From the NCBI GenBank assembly GCA_003354225.1, contig PIVH01000041.1:1-9461 (forward strand): DNA of 9,461 bases. The letters are read 5' to 3'. A model generated the notes under the pieces. The model saw nothing but the letters and a program-made list of their open reading frames with translations, was not told where the DNA came from and ran no database searches. The stretch comes from Globobulimina sp. (lineage: Eukaryota; Foraminifera; Rotaliida). Of the stretch, positions 7,732-9,461 are shown in pieces. The position numbers and the translations under genes were made by a program. How positions within the stretch are numbered: the stretch's first letter is position 1; the number at the start of each line of letters is the position of its first letter.

Positions 7732-8808
7732 ATGTCAGCCTCGCAACTACTTCACCACATCATCGACACATTTGAAGTGGACAGATATCCCTTGGTCTCC
7801 ATCGTGCTGCCAATGTACAACACACAAAATTACATTTGCTTCTCCGTCGACTCAATAATACAGCAAACCTATTTGAATTGGGAATTAATAATAATTGATG
7901 ACGGATCGACAGATAATTCACTCGATATCGTACAATCCAAATATGTGAATAATAATAATAACAATAACACAAATATTAAACTAATATCTCTGACACAAAA
8001 TGTTGGCATTGTCAAGGCATTAAATATCGGCATAGCTGCCTGTCATCCAAACAGCGCATACATCGCCAGAATGGATGGTGATGATATTTCAGCATCGAAT
8101 CGGATTGAAAGACAAGTTCAGTTTATGCTCAATAATCCAAATATTCATGTCTTAGGAACTGCAGTTTCCATATTTGACTCTGAAAATGGCACTACATTAA
8201 AAAGCATAAATTACAAATGCTTTACCACATTATCTATAAAATGGTGTTCTTTATTTTTTTGTCCCATGAATCATCCCACCATTTTATGGCGAAAAGTAAA
8301 TGGCGAAAATATTCAATATAATGAGTCATATAAACACTGCGAAGATTATCATTTATGGCTTACTTTATTATTCCAACAAAAGTACGAGTTTGCAAATCTA
8401 AATGGTTCCTATTTAAAATTACGAAAACATTCCAATAATATTTCAAACAAATACCGCAAGCAACAGAGCACCGCTTCAATACAATTAATTTATGATTATA
8501 TCTCACAAAAACTACTCAAACATCAACAAATATCAATGGACACAATCCGCTGTATACGCAATCCCAAAACAATTGAATCTGTGTCGATGTTTACAAAATG
8601 TTATCATTTATTGCAAGAATGGCAAGAATTTGTTTTGCGAGATGTTGCGAATAAAAATGATGTGATGTTTATTAAAAATGACTGCGATGCGAGAATGGCA
8701 GAATTAATCTCATTTTGTATGCGCTTCAATGTGATGGCCGCAATGGAAATGATTCAAAAATGGAAGTTAAGGAAACCAAATAAAAAATTAATCGAAAATA
8801 TTTTGTAA
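7732..8808 (+). CDS. Family 2 (GT-A fold) glycosyltransferase
   Basis: 358 residues, ATG at 7732, TAA at 8806-8808. The frame can be opened six codons earlier only from a GTG, so the ATG is chosen. Seen: PLVSIVLPMYNTQNYI (20-35) at the nucleotide-binding strand; IIIDDGSTDNS (53-63); LTQNVGIVKALNIGI (87-101); ARMDGDDIS (112-120), the DXD-type metal/nucleotide site with D115-G-D-D118; MNHPTILWRK (179-188); and HCEDYHLWL (202-210), with E204-D205 as the likely catalytic-base region. These are hallmarks of GT2 enzymes that transfer a sugar from a nucleotide-sugar donor. No membrane segment or signal peptide is obvious, so it looks cytosolic. A run of seven Asn (73-79) sits in a loop, typical of low-complexity insertions in A+T-rich protists. 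The EDYxLW type is commonest in bacterial surface-polysaccharide enzymes. Donor and acceptor cannot be predicted. The C-terminal 100 residues are helical and unassigned. Confidence 0.88.
   Translation: MSASQLLHHIIDTFEVDRYPLVSIVLPMYNTQNYICFSVDSIIQQTYLNWELIIIDDGSTDNSLDIVQSKYVNNNNNNNTNIKLISLTQNVGIVKALNIGIAACHPNSAYIARMDGDDISASNRIERQVQFMLNNPNIHVLGTAVSIFDSENGTTLKSINYKCFTTLSIKWCSLFFCPMNHPTILWRKVNGENIQYNESYKHCEDYHLWLTLLFQQKYEFANLNGSYLKLRKHSNNISNKYRKQQSTASIQLIYDYISQKLLKHQQISMDTIRCIRNPKTIESVSMFTKCYHLLQEWQEFVLRDVANKNDVMFIKNDCDARMAELISFCMRFNVMAAMEMIQKWKLRKPNKKLIENIL
7945..7971 (+). repeat. AAT/AAC trinucleotide run encoding poly-Asn
   Basis: A short AAT/AAC repeat within the glycosyltransferase gene encodes seven consecutive Asn, then Thr and Asn. 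It falls between two conserved strands of the GT-A fold, where a flexible loop is tolerated. Mixed AAT and AAC codons suggest it is not a very recent slippage product. Confidence 0.8.
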
Positions 8809-9046
8809 TTATATAAATATTGAAAAACTTGAGAGTTGTTTTGTGTTTCTGTCAAGAGTTGAAATGATGATTGCATTCAGCAATAAAGCGTTTGTTATAA
8901 ATTTGTATTAATATTTATATTTAAATTGGCACCAAACAACACACTGCATTCAGGAAATAAGAATAATAAAAAAAAGAAAAAAATATTAATCAGTAATAAT
9001 TAGTTGTTCCCATAGCCGTGTTCCTGGTGTAATTTATTTGTATGAA
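8809..9046. other. Convergent intergenic spacer with 3'-end signals
   Basis: 238 nt between the stops of the glycosyltransferase (+) and the Q/N-rich protein gene (-). No convincing ORF or RNA gene is seen. AATAAA at 8882-8887 lies 74 nt after the glycosyltransferase stop and is a good polyadenylation candidate. On the minus strand, AATAAA (TTTATT at 9033-9038 on the plus strand) lies only about 9 nt after the TGA of the other gene. An A-rich stretch at about 8959-8983 is low-complexity. Confidence 0.55.
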
Positions 9047-9461
9047 TCACATTTTCCTTTTTTTAGTTGGAGGATTATCAAAATGTCCGCCTCTTTTATT
9101 GTTTTCTTTATTACCATCATCTGTAAATATCTCACCATTTGTTGATGAATAATTTGTCATTTGATATGGTTGCGGTGTTATCGCCGTAAAATTATATTGT
9201 TGTTGATGATGATAAGGCGGCGATCTCGATATGACAGTATTCCCACCGAATGGTGTATTATTGAATGGTAATTCTGTCGCTGTTATGTTAATATGTATAT
9301 ATTTATAAATGTAAACGGAAACATTATTATAACATACACCGATTTGTCTGAAACCCATCCGGAAAATCTGGAGATATCGACGTGTTTGGTGTCGCTGGTG
9401 AACCTAAAAAATTGTTTTGTGTTGTTGTGGTTGATGTGTTTGAATGTATTGAATTAATTTG
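9047..9461 (-). CDS. Low-complexity Q/N/S/T/P-rich protein with C-terminal nuclear-localisation-like end (5' partial; exons 9461-9338 and 9279-9047)
   Basis: The minus strand is open from the window edge to a 58-nt intron and then to TGA at 9049-9047, giving 118 visible residues. Exon 1 reads as a Ser/Thr/Asn/Pro-rich stretch (…NNFLGSPATPNTSISP…) and exon 2 continues in the same style (…NTPFGGNTVISRSPPYHHQQQ…). I do not recognise the family. Six Ser/Thr-Pro pairs (two each of the SP and TP types in exon 1 and 2, plus others) suggest proline-directed kinase sites. A KEN tripeptide occurs in DGNKENNKRGG, a possible APC/C degron. The end PPTKKRKM is a classical-type monopartite nuclear localisation signal. 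Together these suggest a nuclear, possibly cell-cycle-regulated disordered tail; this is inference. The uninterrupted ORF covering the intron (103 residues starting at a Met inside exon 1 in another frame) is not the real product, because splicing restores one consistent composition. Confidence 0.6.
9280..9337 (-). other. 58-nt spliceosomal intron in the Q/N-rich protein gene
   Basis: On the minus strand it begins GTATGTTATA, a canonical donor, and ends CATAACAG, with ATTAACAT just before the acceptor as a possible branch site. Exon 1 contributes one base (T) and exon 2 two (CG), giving a Ser codon (phase 1) and a continuous reading frame. Its length and A+T content match the 63-nt intron of the transporter gene. 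The segment translates into a Tyr/Ile-rich string unlike its flanks. Confidence 0.72.

Noticed and set aside
7760-7972. 70-residue minus-strand ORF opposite the glycosyltransferase start
   Set aside because: Antisense shadow; its Tyr-rich part is simply the complement of the AAT repeat.
8940-9000. Possible small RNA gene in the A-rich convergent spacer
   Set aside because: Only low-complexity A-rich sequence with no stable hairpin, tRNA boxes or other support.
9338-9404. An extra exon boundary at the minus-strand TTTTTTAG near 9404
   Set aside because: It looks like an acceptor, but the frame is open on both sides with the same Ser/Thr/Asn-rich composition to the window edge, so no intron is required.

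Overview
The window looks like nuclear DNA of a gene-dense, A+T-rich, single-celled eukaryote (about two-thirds A+T by eye; not computed). The eukaryotic signs are a cohesin-loader (Scc2/NIPBL) C-terminus, a plant-style PLS-DYW pentatricopeptide repeat protein with a mitochondrial-type leader, two short GT-AG introns (63 and 58 nt) placed where the protein reading requires them, AATAAA/ATTAAA hexamers after stop codons, and Asn/Gln-rich low-complexity protein. TAA, TGA and TAG all appear to act as stops, so the standard code fits. DYW-type PPR proteins outside land plants are known from heteroloboseans, Physarum, some other protists and rotifers. The exact lineage cannot be fixed from this window.

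Layout: (1) 1-1560 (+), the 3' end of an Scc2/NIPBL-like cohesin loader gene that begins outside the window. (2) 1561-1730, a short convergent spacer with polyadenylation-like hexamers for both neighbours. (3) 1731-5435 (-), an uninterrupted 1234-residue PLS-class PPR protein with E1, E2 and a DYW cytidine-deaminase domain ending in the unusual tripeptide DFY, probably an organellar C-to-U RNA-editing factor. (4) 5500-6255 (-), a 251-residue protein with about four membrane segments and no recognised function. (5) 6254-7714 (+), a Bcr/CflA-type major facilitator transporter; a 63-nt intron at 6385-6447 interrupts the first membrane segment. (6) 7732-8808 (+), a family 2 glycosyltransferase starting 17 nt after the transporter stop. 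(7) 8809-9046, a convergent spacer. (8) 9047-9461 (-), the C-terminal end of a Q/N/S/T/P-rich nuclear-looking protein, with a 58-nt intron at 9280-9337.

The most distinctive features are the editing-factor-like PPR protein with a very regular P-L-S array whose code residues are almost all Asn (predicting a pyrimidine-rich RNA target), and the extreme compaction. The membrane protein and transporter genes are head to head with start codons overlapping by two bases (CATG). Same-strand neighbours are only 17 and 64 nt apart, so some transcripts must overlap or be shared. The transporter and glycosyltransferase are of bacterial-type families and may be acquired genes, but no functional link between them can be shown from sequence alone.
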